This document shows positions 29,241 through 40,700 of a DNA stretch of 64,000 bases, one piece after another. Under the pieces are notes generated by a model. That model saw only the letters and a list, made by a program, of their open reading frames with translations, did no database searches and was not told the DNA's origin. This DNA is from Tetramitus jugosus (taxonomy: Eukaryota; Heterolobosea; Eutetramitea; Acrasida; Vahlkampfiidae), in assembly GCA_937625935.1 (NCBI GenBank), contig OW569366.1, positions 434,001 to 498,000 of the forward strand, written 5' to 3'. The translations under genes were made by a program, and so were the position numbers. Position 1 is the first letter of the stretch. Each line of letters starts with the position of its first letter.

Positions 29241-32200
29241 TCAATCTCTATCCCTGTTGGAAATCGTTGAGGCTGCTCGAAGGAGCGTAGGTGTTGGTTG
29301 TCGCTGTTTCTTCATCTCTTCCACTACTCGATCTCTGTCAGCCACAGCTGTGTACCTTCGCACGTACAATTGCCTTATTCTCTCAACAAACTTACTTATG
29401 GGTGTTGACAATCTTCCCTTGTATTTTCTTGATCCTGTTTGACTCAAAATTGGGTCCAGATCATCGACTGACACATTCAGTCCTTGAGCTATGATATTAT
29501 CTACTTGGTTGATTGGACGCAAGGGATCAACTTGCAAGATCGCCTGATATATTTCACTTAGAAGAATCACACCATCATTGTTTGCATCACACTCGATGAC
29601 ACTCTCTTCAATCTCCTCTATGAAATCCTCTCTCTCCGCAACAAATTGATGTCTAATCTCTTCCACGAACTCTCTCTGGTTGTAGTCTTCATCTTCTTCG
29701 AACAGTTGAATAAAATCTACGTATAAACCAGGAAAGTCCTTGTTGAGGCACACGATCAGCCTTCTGAAACTTTCTTCAGGCTTCAGAGGGAACATTTCCC
29801 TCAAGCACTTCAAGATATCTGATTTCAACAGCTCTGTCTCGCCACTCGTGTTTGTCAAAGTATCATCTTCCTCATCGTCAAAGTCATTCTCAAGCTCCTT
29901 ATCCTTCATTTTCTGTAACATCTCCTTTACACTTTGGATCATATCATTCTGTTCATGAAACACATCTTCGCTCATGTTTTCATACACTATCTTGTAAAAC
30001 ATTTCACAATCTGGATCGTAGAGTGCTTTTCTCAGCGAATCTAACATGCTGTATCCCCATTCTGCAATCTTCTTTTGCTTTCGCTTCTCAATTTCATCTG
30101 GATCAAAGGATATGGAAGGATATTGCTCTTCTTCTTCTGTTATCTCCTCCATTGCTTTCTTCTCCAAGAACCGATAGTAGAATTCCTTGGCTGGTATTCT
30201 CTTTCGTTTCTTGCGTTTATCTCGATTCACATTCAATTCCTCATCGGCTTCTTCTTTCTTCTCCCAAAATTCGTTAATCATTTCTTCTGTGAATACTTTA
30301 GCAAACTTCCGATTGGAGATCTTTCCCCGGAATTGTAAGAATTTGGGTACATCGCCTCCTGTTCCCAGACCCAAGAACCACTTTTTTACTCTTTCATTGC
30401 TTTGAACGTCCTCTACTCTACTATCACGACTTGCGAGACCAATGAAATTTCGTGCTTCCTCCAACTCTTTCAGAGTGGTATCGTGCTCCGACTTGAGGGA
30501 GATATACACTTCGACGAGCTTGGTTGTAGTTTCCCGAGTTGTCTCTGCTCTAAATGGCGTCAACACTTTGGGATGGTTGCTGATAATATCGTTCCATGCG
30601 GGTCTGGGAGTGAGATTAGCATTCTCTTCCATAAAAGGTTCTAATCTTTTCTGTAGACGCTCAACCTCTCTTTGTTCTCTAATTTTTTCTTTCTCCAATC
30701 GACCGAAACGTCCATGTAAAAGCGAGATCTGAGCTTTGAGTCTTAGATAATCTGTATTCCTCTTTGTTAGTTTGTTCTTCATCTCAACCAATTGTGGATC
30801 GTCTTTTCCACCCTTGTGTCCCTCAATAGCATCCTGGAGCTTACGAAGCTGTCTGTCTTTCAATCGACCCCGTTCTTGCAATTCTCTGACCTTCTTTTGC
30901 TCTTCTTCTAACATATTGAGTGTTTCAATGTCAATCCCCCATGCTTTGTTTCCCCCCTCCATCCGCCTCAGTACCTCTTTTAGATTAAATATAGTGGCCT
31001 CTAGACTATTGTTTTCTTCTTCCAACCTTCGAATCTCTAAGCCTTTTTTGTTCACTTCATCTTGATAGGGTTGATTCATCTGTTCCAACTCTTCAATTCT
31101 TTGCTTATAGCTTCTATTCAGGTTTCTTTTGGAGAATTATGAATCAATCTTTGCTGAGCAACCCTTTGTTGAACACAACCATGTTATCAATACATACTGT
31201 AATTCTAGAAAGTCCTGTGTGTATTGTACAATCTTCTCATCCGTCTTCCACCTAAACTCCTCCTCTAATAAATTAATTTGATTCTGTAAATATTCGGTAT
31301 CCCGAACCTTCTCAATTGCATATTCTATTGCGTTTTCATAAACATTCCGAATTTTAGTTAGGAATGGCTTGTATGTCTTAAATTGATCTACAAACATTCG
31401 AAAACATTCTCGGTATGGCTGAATGTGAGTAATATCAAAACTATCATCCTTCTCTAATCCATCTGGAGACATCTGATATTTCATTAGTAGTTGTTCCAAA
31501 TGCCTCTCCAACTCGAGTAAAACCTTCGGTTTTGCTATCATCTTGTTCATATGATTCTTTGAATCGTCGTAAGCATCAACATTCGCAGGCCACACTTCCA
31601 AACTTACATTATCCTCAAACTGATTGATGATACCTGGTACAAGACTATCTGACCCGTTTTCTCCATCATGTTTCACTGATTGTTTGATTAGAGGTACTTG
31701 CTGATCTGCGAATAAGCCTGAATGGCCTGAACTTAAAGATTTCGATAGAAATCGACCACTAATCATAGTCTTGATGGGTGATACCGTGTCATGCAAAGTT
31801 GTTACTCTTCTCATATCTGTACTCATTGCTCTTCGTTTGTAACCCCTTATCACATCACTGACGCTTCCCTTCTTCGAACTCTTGGCAAACGAATGCTCAT
31901 GAAGTGGCAGCGCTTGTATGCTCTCATTTTGGTTATTGGTTGACGATGTAGGAGACGTAGAGCCCGTGATATTCGGTAGGACATGTCCAGGCATCGATTC
32001 TTCTCCCATGGGAGCACTGAGGTGTATTGTTGAGTTTCCGCTCACAATACTGTTAATAAATGCTTGACGCTCTGAATCCTTTCGTGTAAGACGACTGGAC
32101 GAAGAGAAAGACTTGCTCAACTTTCTTGCACTCACTTTTGGTACCAACGAGATGGCTATCGTCGTCGCAGAGTCGTTGTTGTGGCTTGCGTGATTGGAAG

Positions 32201-32321
32201 AATTGGTTGAATCTCCTGCCGTTTCAGAAAACCATTTGGAACTTGAGCTACTGCTCATACTCACATGTTTATGGAGTGGAGCTCTGGCTCCTACTTGTGC
32301 ACCACCCGTGACCTGAGACAT
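29241..32321 (-). CDS. TSNAXIP1-like coiled-coil/EF-hand protein, two exons
   Basis: CDS join(29241..31113, 31198..32321), 998 residues. Exon 1 encodes a Ser/Thr-rich head then, at 264-345, a domain matching TSNAXIP1_N: VLLELERHLEQLLMKY, QPYRECFRMFVDQFKTYKPF and LTKIRNVYENAIEYA. The 84-nt intron (donor GTATGT, acceptor GAATAG) splits a Gln codon, and the coiled coil continues without a break as LELQSYKQRIEELEQMNQ. Exon 2 adds a middle region with a Lys-rich patch, then several EF-hand-like helices; one complete loop is D884-A-N-N-D-G with a Glu at the -Z position (ECDANNDGVILLSEIY). TSNAXIP1 is named for binding translin-associated factor X and is found in ciliated cells and sperm. Calcium binding is inferred. 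Divergent from URM1 by 243 bp. Confidence 0.82.
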
Positions 32322-32564
32322 GTTGCTCTCTTGATCCCAAAAAAAAACCTATTAGCTCTCACAATTTGCACGTTCTTTTCAAAGCTCTAGTTCAAATAAT
32401 GATTCACAGGGAGAAAACCAGCCGGCTTATTTACTCGTTCGGGTCGTAAATCGTACATCCGCTCACAATGCATCAAATAATTGATTCACCGAAGAGACAA
32501 CTTCAACAACGCACACGAAAAAGCAAAGTCTCTCTGCCGCCAAAAACAAAAAAAAACGGAAACG

Positions 32565-32852
32565 ATGGTCAAAATTGGTGTTGAACTCAGCGGAGGATTA
32601 GAATTATTGTTTGATAAGCAAACGAACCTGACATTGGAAGTGGAAGATGGTATCGCACTCAAAGAGTTGATCCAAATCCTAAAGACTGAACACCTCAAGG
32701 AGAAACCTGATTTGTTTGTTCAGGGTGAAACTGTGAGACCAGGAATCTTGGTTTTGATTAATGATACGGATTGGGAGTTGTTGGACGGATTGGACTATAG
32801 GATTCAAGACAAGGACCAAGTTGTGTTCATTTCGACGCTGCACGGAGGATAG
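32565..32852 (+). CDS. URM1: Ubiquitin-related modifier 1 (URM1)
   Basis: A 95-residue beta-grasp protein starting MVKIGVELSGGLELLFDK, normal length for the family. Conserved parts include a VRPGILVLINDTDWELLDG segment, close to the RPGILVLIND-DWEL block of URM1, and the C-terminal end FISTLHGG with the Gly-Gly that is thiocarboxylated by the E1-like Uba4/MOCS3. URM1 donates sulfur for 2-thiouridine at position 34 of tRNAs and can be attached to proteins. The frame is open upstream to 32481 but the family start is clear. No intron. Confidence 0.95.
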   Translation: MVKIGVELSGGLELLFDKQTNLTLEVEDGIALKELIQILKTEHLKEKPDLFVQGETVRPGILVLINDTDWELLDGLDYRIQDKDQVVFISTLHGG

Positions 32853-33586
32853 AAAGCTTTTTCTCTCTTGGGCGTGAACACGATTTTTATTTGATGAAAT
32901 AAAAAATGTTCATTCAAATACTGTCAAGACAAGAGGAATTTTTATACTTCATTTCAAATTTCAAACATGTGACATACACGAGATGCACAGATGAACAAAC
33001 TTTCATTGCTTGGATTCAGAATTGTGCAGATCCGGACAATCATAGTCCAAGGAGAACACAATGTTCTTTGATGCCACTGGGATTGTAAGGATTGGTCTTT
33101 AAGATTTACTATTTCTTCTTCGTCTGCACTGCGATTCAGACTCAAGATATCAACATTGACATTCAGATGCTAGCTGTAGCAAGATCTCATTTCTCCGTGC
33201 AATTTCTTCAACAAATTCCATGAATAATATTGTAAACTCTTCAACTTTTTTCTGGCTCGTTAATGGTTGAGATAGCGCGCTCAATTTTCCTCCTTTGGTC
33301 GCAATGAAAAGACAATCAAAAAATTGTGAAAACAAAGTTCACAGTCCACCGTCACACACATCTCCGTTTTTCCACTCATTAACACATCAAGGATACCCGC
33401 ACACGCCTGCTAGTAGCCCCCAGTTCCACCCTGATACAACATCCTACTATGTCAAAATCAACAAATCATTCCATTTTTCACCACAGTCGATAAAAAGCTT
33501 TCACAACAAAATACACACAATTTCACTTGCTCAATTAACAACCAACAAACAACAAGAAACAAGCCAAATAAGGCAAACAACAACAC
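32853..33586. other. Intergenic region without a clear gene
   Basis: Contains AATAAAAAATG just past URM1 (likely its poly(A) signal). Small frames exist on both strands. One on the minus strand (33150 to 33335) has a helical, protein-like stretch KKVEEFTILFMEFVEEIARR but no start codon near its beginning and no reachable upstream exon. The last 250 bp are the A/C-rich leader of the next gene. Confidence 0.35.
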
Positions 33587-35389
33587 ATGAAAAAGCGCAA
33601 CAAGCATCAATCACAGAAGCAGAAACGCTGCTGCTCTGCTGCGACTACTACTGTTGATGTTGCTGTTGTTGGTGCTTCCTCCATCAACACAAATGATGAA
33701 GAGGAAGACGATACGACCAATGTCAGTGGTGGTAGTAGTGCGAGTACCAGCGATGATGTCAATCATCACACGAATCACAACAATCACACGAATAATAATA
33801 ATAATAATAATAATAGTATAAAAAGTTCCCCAAATCATCCGTCTCAAACAATCGATCCCAAGAAACATAGAACGAGAAGAAGAAAGTGCTTTAAGAAGAA
33901 GGGAAAAAAGAAGCAGAAAAAGGATCAACAACATGAACAGCAACAGCAACAACAACAACAGCATGAACAACAACAACAACAAGATGATCACAACAATAAT
34001 AACGATGATGATGATGATGGTAGTACAATGTTACATGATCGAGAACCACTTTCAATGACAGTACCAATACTGATGCAACAACACTTGGTTCACATTGAAC
34101 AAATGATGATGATGACGATGACGACGACTGCGCTGTCAGAACAACCATACAATAATGATTATTGTATTGGAATCAACACGAGTTTATTTGTGAGACAATT
34201 GTGTCAATTGATGAACTCGTACGCAAATTCACTACTAATGAATGACATTTATCATCATGAAAGTGATGATGGCAATGGTGGTAATGGTGGTAATGATGAA
34301 CACGAATGTTCATTTAGTGTATACATGTCGCAATGGAACGAACAATTCATTTCAACAATGATTGAACAATTGAGTCTGTTGATTCACTGGTTCAACGAAC
34401 AAGAGAATGAACTACAGAGGCAATATGTTCATCAATTGAGTGTCAGTCATCATCACTCTCACATGATTAGTGCAAAATACATTGCACAGTATCAAATGAT
34501 GGCCCTATTGTTTTTGTGCAGAGAGAGGTTGCGCAATTCGAGAGATGCACTATCGGATTGGAAACGAGAACGATTGTTTCAGTATTTTCATCAAGTGGCC
34601 ATATTTTTCACTTCGCAAACGAGTCCTTCAGAAGACACATCACTGTACTCGTTTGTCAAGAGAACAGTGTTGTCTGTGAGTGACATTTGTGATCAATTTC
34701 CAAAAACTTTGCTCTATGTTTTTCTCAAATTGAAGGTGGGAATACCGAGTCGATTGCGATCTCACTTTCTTCAATTCCTCAGTGACAGAAGGAAGATTAT
34801 GGAGGAGAGGAGGGAGAAACATCAAAAAATGATGATGATGGAGGATGAAAAGAAGGCGCACTCAAAGGAAGTTGTACTGCCATTGACTGCAAAACGGAAG
34901 AATACCATTGTCGAAACACCTGAGCGTAAGCGTTTGGCAAAGGACATGGGCTTATATACTCCTGATCGAACTGATGCTCATCAACAACAACAACAACAAC
35001 TACATACTAATAATCATACTAACTTTAATAATACCATTCAAACTCATAGTAACAATAGTAATAATCATAATAATCATAATAATCATAATAACAATAATCT
35101 TTATAAGGCTGTATTAAATACTCGGAAATCTCCTCATCGACAAACATTTAACAAGTTGGAGAGCGAGCGCACAAAGATTCGACAAGAACAATCAAGGCGG
35201 CAACTCACCCCTACCAAGACACAACCGAGCATGTTATCCGTTTCACCAAAGACGCCCCCAGAACGGAGTCGGAAACGAAATAATAGTGTCTCAACATCTT
35301 CTCTACCTTTTCTGCTTAATAATCTACAGGGTACGGGCAAAAGAGTCTGTGACAACAAACGGAGGAGAACGACTGGCGATATTACATAA
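33587..35389 (+). CDS. Low-complexity nuclear-type protein, unidentified
   Basis: 600 residues in one exon. It opens with a basic MKKRNKHQSQKQKR stretch, followed by acidic, Asn (AAT repeats near 33790) and Gln/His (CAA/CAG repeats near 33925) runs. Residues about 190-410 form the only ordered-looking part: helical, with SFVKRTVLSVSDICDQFP, VFLKLKVGIPSRLRSHFL and a Met-rich charged helix. Then come KRKNTIVETPERKRLAKDMG, more Asn/His/Gln runs, and a tail with KTPPERSRKRNNS and KRRRT, possible Cdk-type and nuclear-import motifs. I do not recognise the family. The basic patches and TP/SP sites suggest a nuclear, cell-cycle-phosphorylated protein (inference). Convergent with the GNAT gene, 71 bp apart. 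Confidence 0.65.
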   Translation: MKKRNKHQSQKQKRCCSAATTTVDVAVVGASSINTNDEEEDDTTNVSGGSSASTSDDVNHHTNHNNHTNNNNNNNNSIKSSPNHPSQTIDPKKHRTRRRKCFKKKGKKKQKKDQQHEQQQQQQQQHEQQQQQDDHNNNNDDDDDGSTMLHDREPLSMTVPILMQQHLVHIEQMMMMTMTTTALSEQPYNNDYCIGINTSLFVRQLCQLMNSYANSLLMNDIYHHESDDGNGGNGGNDEHECSFSVYMSQWNEQFISTMIEQLSLLIHWFNEQENELQRQYVHQLSVSHHHSHMISAKYIAQYQMMALLFLCRERLRNSRDALSDWKRERLFQYFHQVAIFFTSQTSPSEDTSLYSFVKRTVLSVSDICDQFPKTLLYVFLKLKVGIPSRLRSHFLQFLSDRRKIMEERREKHQKMMMMEDEKKAHSKEVVLPLTAKRKNTIVETPERKRLAKDMGLYTPDRTDAHQQQQQQLHTNNHTNFNNTIQTHSNNSNNHNNHNNHNNNNLYKAVLNTRKSPHRQTFNKLESERTKIRQEQSRRQLTPTKTQPSMLSVSPKTPPERSRKRNNSVSTSSLPFLLNNLQGTGKRVCDNKRRRTTGDIT

Positions 35390-35460
35390 AACAATTTTGT
35401 TAATAACAGTAACTGGTTAGGTTTATGTTGGTTTGCTGCATGACGGGCAGTTGAGAAAGT

Positions 35461-37287
35461 TTATTCTATTGTGGATGTCGATGGACTGACAGGGAGCTTC
35501 TTAATAACCATTAGGGATGATTCCTTCTTGTTCAATTTCAAATTCTTGAGAGAGGTTCCATCGAGTAGTAGCGCATAGATATCAACAAACGTTTTTGTTT
35601 CGGGGCAATGATACATCCGTTTGATGCATGTAGGAGGATTCATGGTGCTAAAATGCTTTTTGGTGAAGTAAAGGGCAACACTGTCCATCAAGTTGTACGT
35701 GTTAAACTTTTCCAGTGCCACTGAGCCAAAAATAAAGGGACGTGGTGACAGCACAACTTCATCTTCACTGTTCTTCTGTTTCTTAGCTCCTTTCTTTTTT
35801 CTTCCACCATCACCAAGCTCTGATCTCGCAACCCTACACATGACATAGTCCAAGTTCTCCGTGATAAACCAACAGTGAATTCTCTTTTTGTAATATGATC
35901 GTACAACAGTTGTCGGAATCGAAGGAACTGTTCCTTTGGCAGCAGCGGCACCAATTGCTAACTGTTTCTGATGTTCTAACTCTTCATCATTGTTGAGATA
36001 GCGGAATGATTGGGTAGGCTGGCCCTCTTCATCAAACTCCTCTTCATAAAACTCTGAAATCCAACTGCTGAGACGATAGAAAACATTGCGATCATAGCAA
36101 GCGATCACATAGTCCAAGTTGTCTCCCTCAGCCTTGCACAATAGGCTGGAACATTCAGGTTCAGGATCCTCCACTGCCAAATTGGTCCCTTGTGCCGTGA
36201 GCTCTGCATTCCTGTTGAAAATAACATTAAAGTGCTTGTAGAGTCTCATTGCGAGTCCCATTCTTCGAAAATGAGGAATCACAGCAATTTGAGACAACAC
36301 TTGATACTTGTCCTTTGTGAAATGAGCCAAATAACCGGCAGCAGCAAAACTCTTCTTCTCCGGAACATTCTTCCAAATGACAAAGTGAGAAAAGTCTTTC
36401 GTATCAAGAAAGACGCCCTTGCTGTTCACTTGAGACCTCATATGATTGACCAACTCTTCATACTCATCCAGGGATTGAACACTAGTGATCACAGAGTCAC
36501 ATCTGTTGATATCACTGACACCAATCCGTGCAAAATGAGAGTAATCCTTGTATAGGATGATATTTGCGTTTTTTCTTGATTGAACGGCAGTTGCCGCTCT
36601 GCCTTTGACTCTGCCGCTCGTTCTGGGAGGAGCAATCGCTGCCTTCTTGTTTTTTGCCACACTAGTCGTACCACCACCAGCAATGTTTGTAGCTTTGAGA
36701 CCAGAGTACGATGTATAGCACGGATCATTGGCTGGCCACAAAAAAAACGCCGCAGCAGCACCTTCCTCTTCCGCCTCCTTATTGTAAAATGAAATTAATA
36801 GTTCACACAGCGGAGAATTCTCCAATTTGCTTGATTTTCTCCGTCTTTTGACGGGATAATCCGGACGATCAGTTTCTTCAATCGATTTCGTCGTGGTACC
36901 GCGCCTTCGCTTTGACGATGTCGTCGTCGCCTTTGTTTCCTTCTTGTTTTGTTTTTTCGGCAACAGATGTTGTGGCAGCACAACTTCATCATCATTGTCA
37001 CTGCTACTGCCGCCACCATCAATATCCTCCAGATCCTCTCCATCCACAGTCTCTATTGGTTCATCTTCCCCTTCTACTTCTTCATTCTTGGCATGATCAA
37101 TATCGTTGATGATTGTGGTGTTGGTGTTGCGTTTTCTTCCTCGACGTCGAATGATGGAAGGGTTTTTTGATGGTTGAGGAGTAGCTTTGGTTTGCTTGGT
37201 ACCACCAGTCCTTGATCGTGTTTTGGATGTGGCAGTGGTAGAGGTGGGATGTTGTTGTCGTTGTGCTGATCTCTGTCTTGTGATCAT
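35461..37287 (-). CDS. GNAT-type acetyltransferase-domain protein with basic disordered N-terminus
   Basis: 608 residues from an ATG in A-rich context. Residues 1-150 are basic and acidic low complexity with several KRRR patches, so a nuclear site is likely. A short motif follows, PLCELLISFYNKEAEEEGAA with FFLWPANDPCYTSY, faintly like the start of a bromodomain but truncated. The central part includes the GNAT acetyl-CoA segment: a strand KYQVLSQIAVIPHFRR and the pyrophosphate loop HFRRMGLAMRLYKHF (R-x-x-G-x-A), about 330-355. Downstream come an Asp/Glu-rich loop and a C-terminal block without motif. It could be a histone or other protein acetyltransferase; no HAT subfamily signature is clear. 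Confidence 0.65.
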   Translation of the reverse strand: MITRQRSAQRQQHPTSTTATSKTRSRTGGTKQTKATPQPSKNPSIIRRRGRKRNTNTTIINDIDHAKNEEVEGEDEPIETVDGEDLEDIDGGGSSSDNDDEVVLPQHLLPKKQNKKETKATTTSSKRRRGTTTKSIEETDRPDYPVKRRRKSSKLENSPLCELLISFYNKEAEEEGAAAAFFLWPANDPCYTSYSGLKATNIAGGGTTSVAKNKKAAIAPPRTSGRVKGRAATAVQSRKNANIILYKDYSHFARIGVSDINRCDSVITSVQSLDEYEELVNHMRSQVNSKGVFLDTKDFSHFVIWKNVPEKKSFAAAGYLAHFTKDKYQVLSQIAVIPHFRRMGLAMRLYKHFNVIFNRNAELTAQGTNLAVEDPEPECSSLLCKAEGDNLDYVIACYDRNVFYRLSSWISEFYEEEFDEEGQPTQSFRYLNNDEELEHQKQLAIGAAAAKGTVPSIPTTVVRSYYKKRIHCWFITENLDYVMCRVARSELGDGGRKKKGAKKQKNSEDEVVLSPRPFIFGSVALEKFNTYNLMDSVALYFTKKHFSTMNPPTCIKRMYHCPETKTFVDIYALLLDGTSLKNLKLNKKESSLMVIKKLPVSPSTSTIE

Positions 37288-37744
37288 TTTTTTTTGGTGC
37301 TGAAAGGAGTTTTTCGTATCGGTTCTATTCAGTCATTAGAAGCAAATTCTCCGTTATTGGTATGTGTGGGACATTGGTGGGGGGAAATGATGTTAAAGGC
37401 ACAAACGGCAATGTTGTTTTGTTTCCAACTTGCATGTGTCGACTGGTCCATATTGATATCGATGACCTATGTTCTGTGTGCGGAAGGTTTACGACTCGTA
37501 TTGTAACTGCACTTTGGCGACACGGAGAAATGAGAGACGGATTGAATCGAAATCGTCTTCTGACATCGCTCATCAGTCAACAATCGATAGGATATCCCAT
37601 ACCTTTTCAGCTTGACGCGTCATACGTACTGGCGGTCCAGAACTTTCTTGAATTTCCATGGTAGCATTTGGTAAACGTCTTTTATTTCCTTTCATCACCC
37701 ACACAAATCATTCACACACGCAATAACATTCTAGAGTATAAACA
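37288..37744. other. Divergent intergenic region
   Basis: A 457-bp region between the GNAT gene and the repeat-protein gene. A plus-strand frame of 100 codons starts at an ATG at 37362 (MCGTLVGGNDVKGTNG and beyond, with a CxxC), but composition and lack of any familiar motif leave it doubtful. The final 70 bp are C/A-rich leader. Confidence 0.35.
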
Positions 37745-40700
37745 ATGGCAGATTTGAAAAAATTGACCACGACTGTATGTTTTCTCGTCGAATTTTACAC
37801 ACATTGCTTTCATCACCCCTTCACACCACCATTCACTTGTGATCCACCAACAAACAATCATCAACAAGCTCAGCAGATTATTAACCAAGCTTGTTTCCGT
37901 TTTTCACTTCTATTTTAGGTTGAATCACAAAAGAAATGGGTGACTCAAGCTGTTGACAAAGCAGAAAAGACCAAGGCTGAAAAGTACATGACTGATCTTT
38001 CCCAGTCAATGGAGCAATTGGCTACTTTGGCTGATGCAGCACCATTGGTTCAACAATTGCAATATTTCCTTGCTCAAGAGAGTCAGAGATTGACTCAAAA
38101 GGTGGCTGAATATGCAGTTCAGGAGCTAAAGAAGGACTCTGTTACTTGGCTCAAATGGATTGATCAAGCTCTCGAGAAGAAGAATGAAAAAACTGTGGTG
38201 GACTACTGTAACAAGTTTAGAGCTCTGGTTGACAAGAAGAGAGGAGAAGCAGAGTTGACTCAAGAAGGTAGAGATTATGTAGCACAATTGGTAAGCTATA
38301 TTGACAAGTCTCAAGGTGTCGCTGGTTCGTTTGGACTCATCAACGAAGCAGAAAAGATTTTGGAAACATGTAAATTCAAGCTCGGATGGGTCAACAAATA
38401 TCTCGCTGAAAAGCAAGTGGATAAGGCTACATCAATGTACAATGAGCTACAGAAGGCGATTGAGCCTTTCCTTGCTGATCCTAGATACATGTATCTTGTA
38501 GCTGTTTCAGAGTTTATGGAGCAGTATGATTTGGTTGCTTCTGGTTTCCAAGGTAGTGTAGATGCCAGCCGCACTGAGCAACAAATCAAGAAGGAGTCCG
38601 AAACGATTGCCTTCCACATGAAAACTCTTGCCAATGAGTTGAATGGGCAAAAGAGATTGTCTTACATTAAGAGCTACATTGCCAAGCTTTACTCTTTTGT
38701 TTCTCCATTTGCCCAAAAATTTTCTGATGATGCATTAGCTGCAGAGTTGATCAATGAGGCATTGTTCCTCATTACAGATGCCAATGCAGCACTTGATGCT
38801 TTGACAATTGTATCAGAAGCAGATGCCATTTTGAAGACTGCAAGATTCAAGCTGAGGTACCTCTCAAAATGCATGGACGAAAAGAAGATCACTCTTTGCA
38901 CAAACACATTTAACGAACTTCAGAGAATCATGGAGCCATTGTTTGACAGTAGACTGATAGAATTAGACTCTGTGGTGCAATTCTACACCGAGTATGAAGA
39001 CGTTGCAATGAGATACAAGTCAGAAATTGGCTTGATGATCCTTGAGAAACAAATTCAAGATCACTCTAGCAAAATTAATTTCCTCATTGGAACTCTGCTC
39101 AGTGAACTGAATGGAGCAGCAGATCTCTCCAAGATTCAGAGTTATATTAGACAATTGCAGAAAGCAACAGCACCTCTCATTCAATTCTCTGGTCACGCCC
39201 CAGCAGATCATCTTCTTGAACAAGTCAGGGACAATGTATCACAAGCTCAAACATTTGTGGAAGAAAAGGAGGCGTTCGCAAAGGCTGAGAACCTCGCCAA
39301 GGAAGGAGCAACCAAGCTACAGTTGGTGGACAAGTACATCTCGGAGAAGGATGTCGAGAAAGCCGTATCTTCATTTGACAATGTACTTTTATTGGAGAAG
39401 AGAACATTTGACGATTCAGTCAGTCATTTCCCTTCTATCAAGAAGCTGCAATCAGATATTAGAGCACTGAGCGAGCGTGTATCAGTGGAGTTGGGAGCAA
39501 TTATTCAACAAAAAGAGCTAGACTCACTCCATCAAGATATCAAGCACAACTCCAAATGGTTGGGTCAAGCTCTTCAAACCAAGGGAAGAATATCTTCTGT
39601 GACAATCTACACAACCAAGCTGAAGAAGGGATTGAATGTTCTATCTCAGAGATTCCCAGACAAGTTGGAGAACAACACTATTGTGGAGGAGGCAAGAAAA
39701 TTGGTTGAGCAAGCTAACGAACTCATTGAGAAGAAGAAACTGGAGGAGCAAGAGCTATTAGAGAAAGCTAGGGAGATGAAGGAACAAAATGCTCAAGAAA
39801 AGGCTGAAAAGAGCACAGAGGCAGCACGTAAGAGAATGGAATTAGCAAGACTCAGAAACGAGGCAGATAGTTGTCTTAGAGTATCGAAAGTCACCAAGTC
39901 AATTGGATCATCTGGAACCAGTGAAGATGATGAGGACGAAGAACTCTTTGTCTGTATTGAAAAGGATTCCTTGATGCCTGTCTTTGATGCATCATCTTCT
40001 GATGACAAGTTGTATTCTGTACTCATGTCTATCAATCGATCAACTGATCAAATCTTTGAAAAGTATGAGGAGTTCCAAGAAGTCTTGGCTGATTTGCTAG
40101 ATACAACTTACATTCGTGACGAAAAGACAGCCACTTTCAGACTCAAGGGGCTCTATGATAAGATTTGTGATTCTTTGAAGGCTGTGATGTTTTACGCTCC
40201 TAAATTGAAGGAGATTGCCGGAGGTAAATCAGTGTACAACATGTTAGAAGAAAGAGTGAAAGAGGCACAACAGATTATTGATGAGCAACTTGATTCAGTT
40301 AACAATATGATTCCATATAACAATTTGATCACTACTGCAAAGGGTTACATGGGCAGAATCAAAGAGGATAATAACTCATCCAAGTGTAACATTTTGAGTT
40401 CATTTACTAGAAATCTCATTCCTCAAGTGATCCCAAAGATTCAAGAAGCCGCGCAACGAAATCCAGAAAAGAAACAAGAGTGTGACGACTTGGAGGCAGA
40501 ATTCAAGCAACTCTTGCTGACTGTTCAATCTGCTCAAGAAAAGCTAGGTAGAGAGCTTATTAGTACCAAAATTAAGGAGAGAGATCTTAAGTTCGTGGAG
40601 AAAACTATTGAAGGATTGAAGGTCATATTAGTGCAAGAGAAATATGAACAACTCTGTAAAGATATTGATGAAGAGAGAAAGAAGCTACAGGAGCTGATCA

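Noticed and set aside
33150-33335. Helical minus-strand frame upstream of the low-complexity gene
   Set aside because: No start codon near its beginning, a stop just upstream, and no usable splice acceptor found.
33790-33990. AAT and CAA/CAG runs as a possible CRISPR or satellite array
   Set aside because: They are simple codon repeats inside an open frame encoding Asn and Gln runs, without unique spacers.
35660-37170. Other long frames across the GNAT gene
   Set aside because: They arise from its Arg/Lys and Asp/Glu codon runs and have no independent support.
37362-37664. Plus-strand ORF of 100 codons in the GNAT/repeat-protein spacer
   Set aside because: No motif beyond one CxxC, and it occupies a likely bidirectional promoter.
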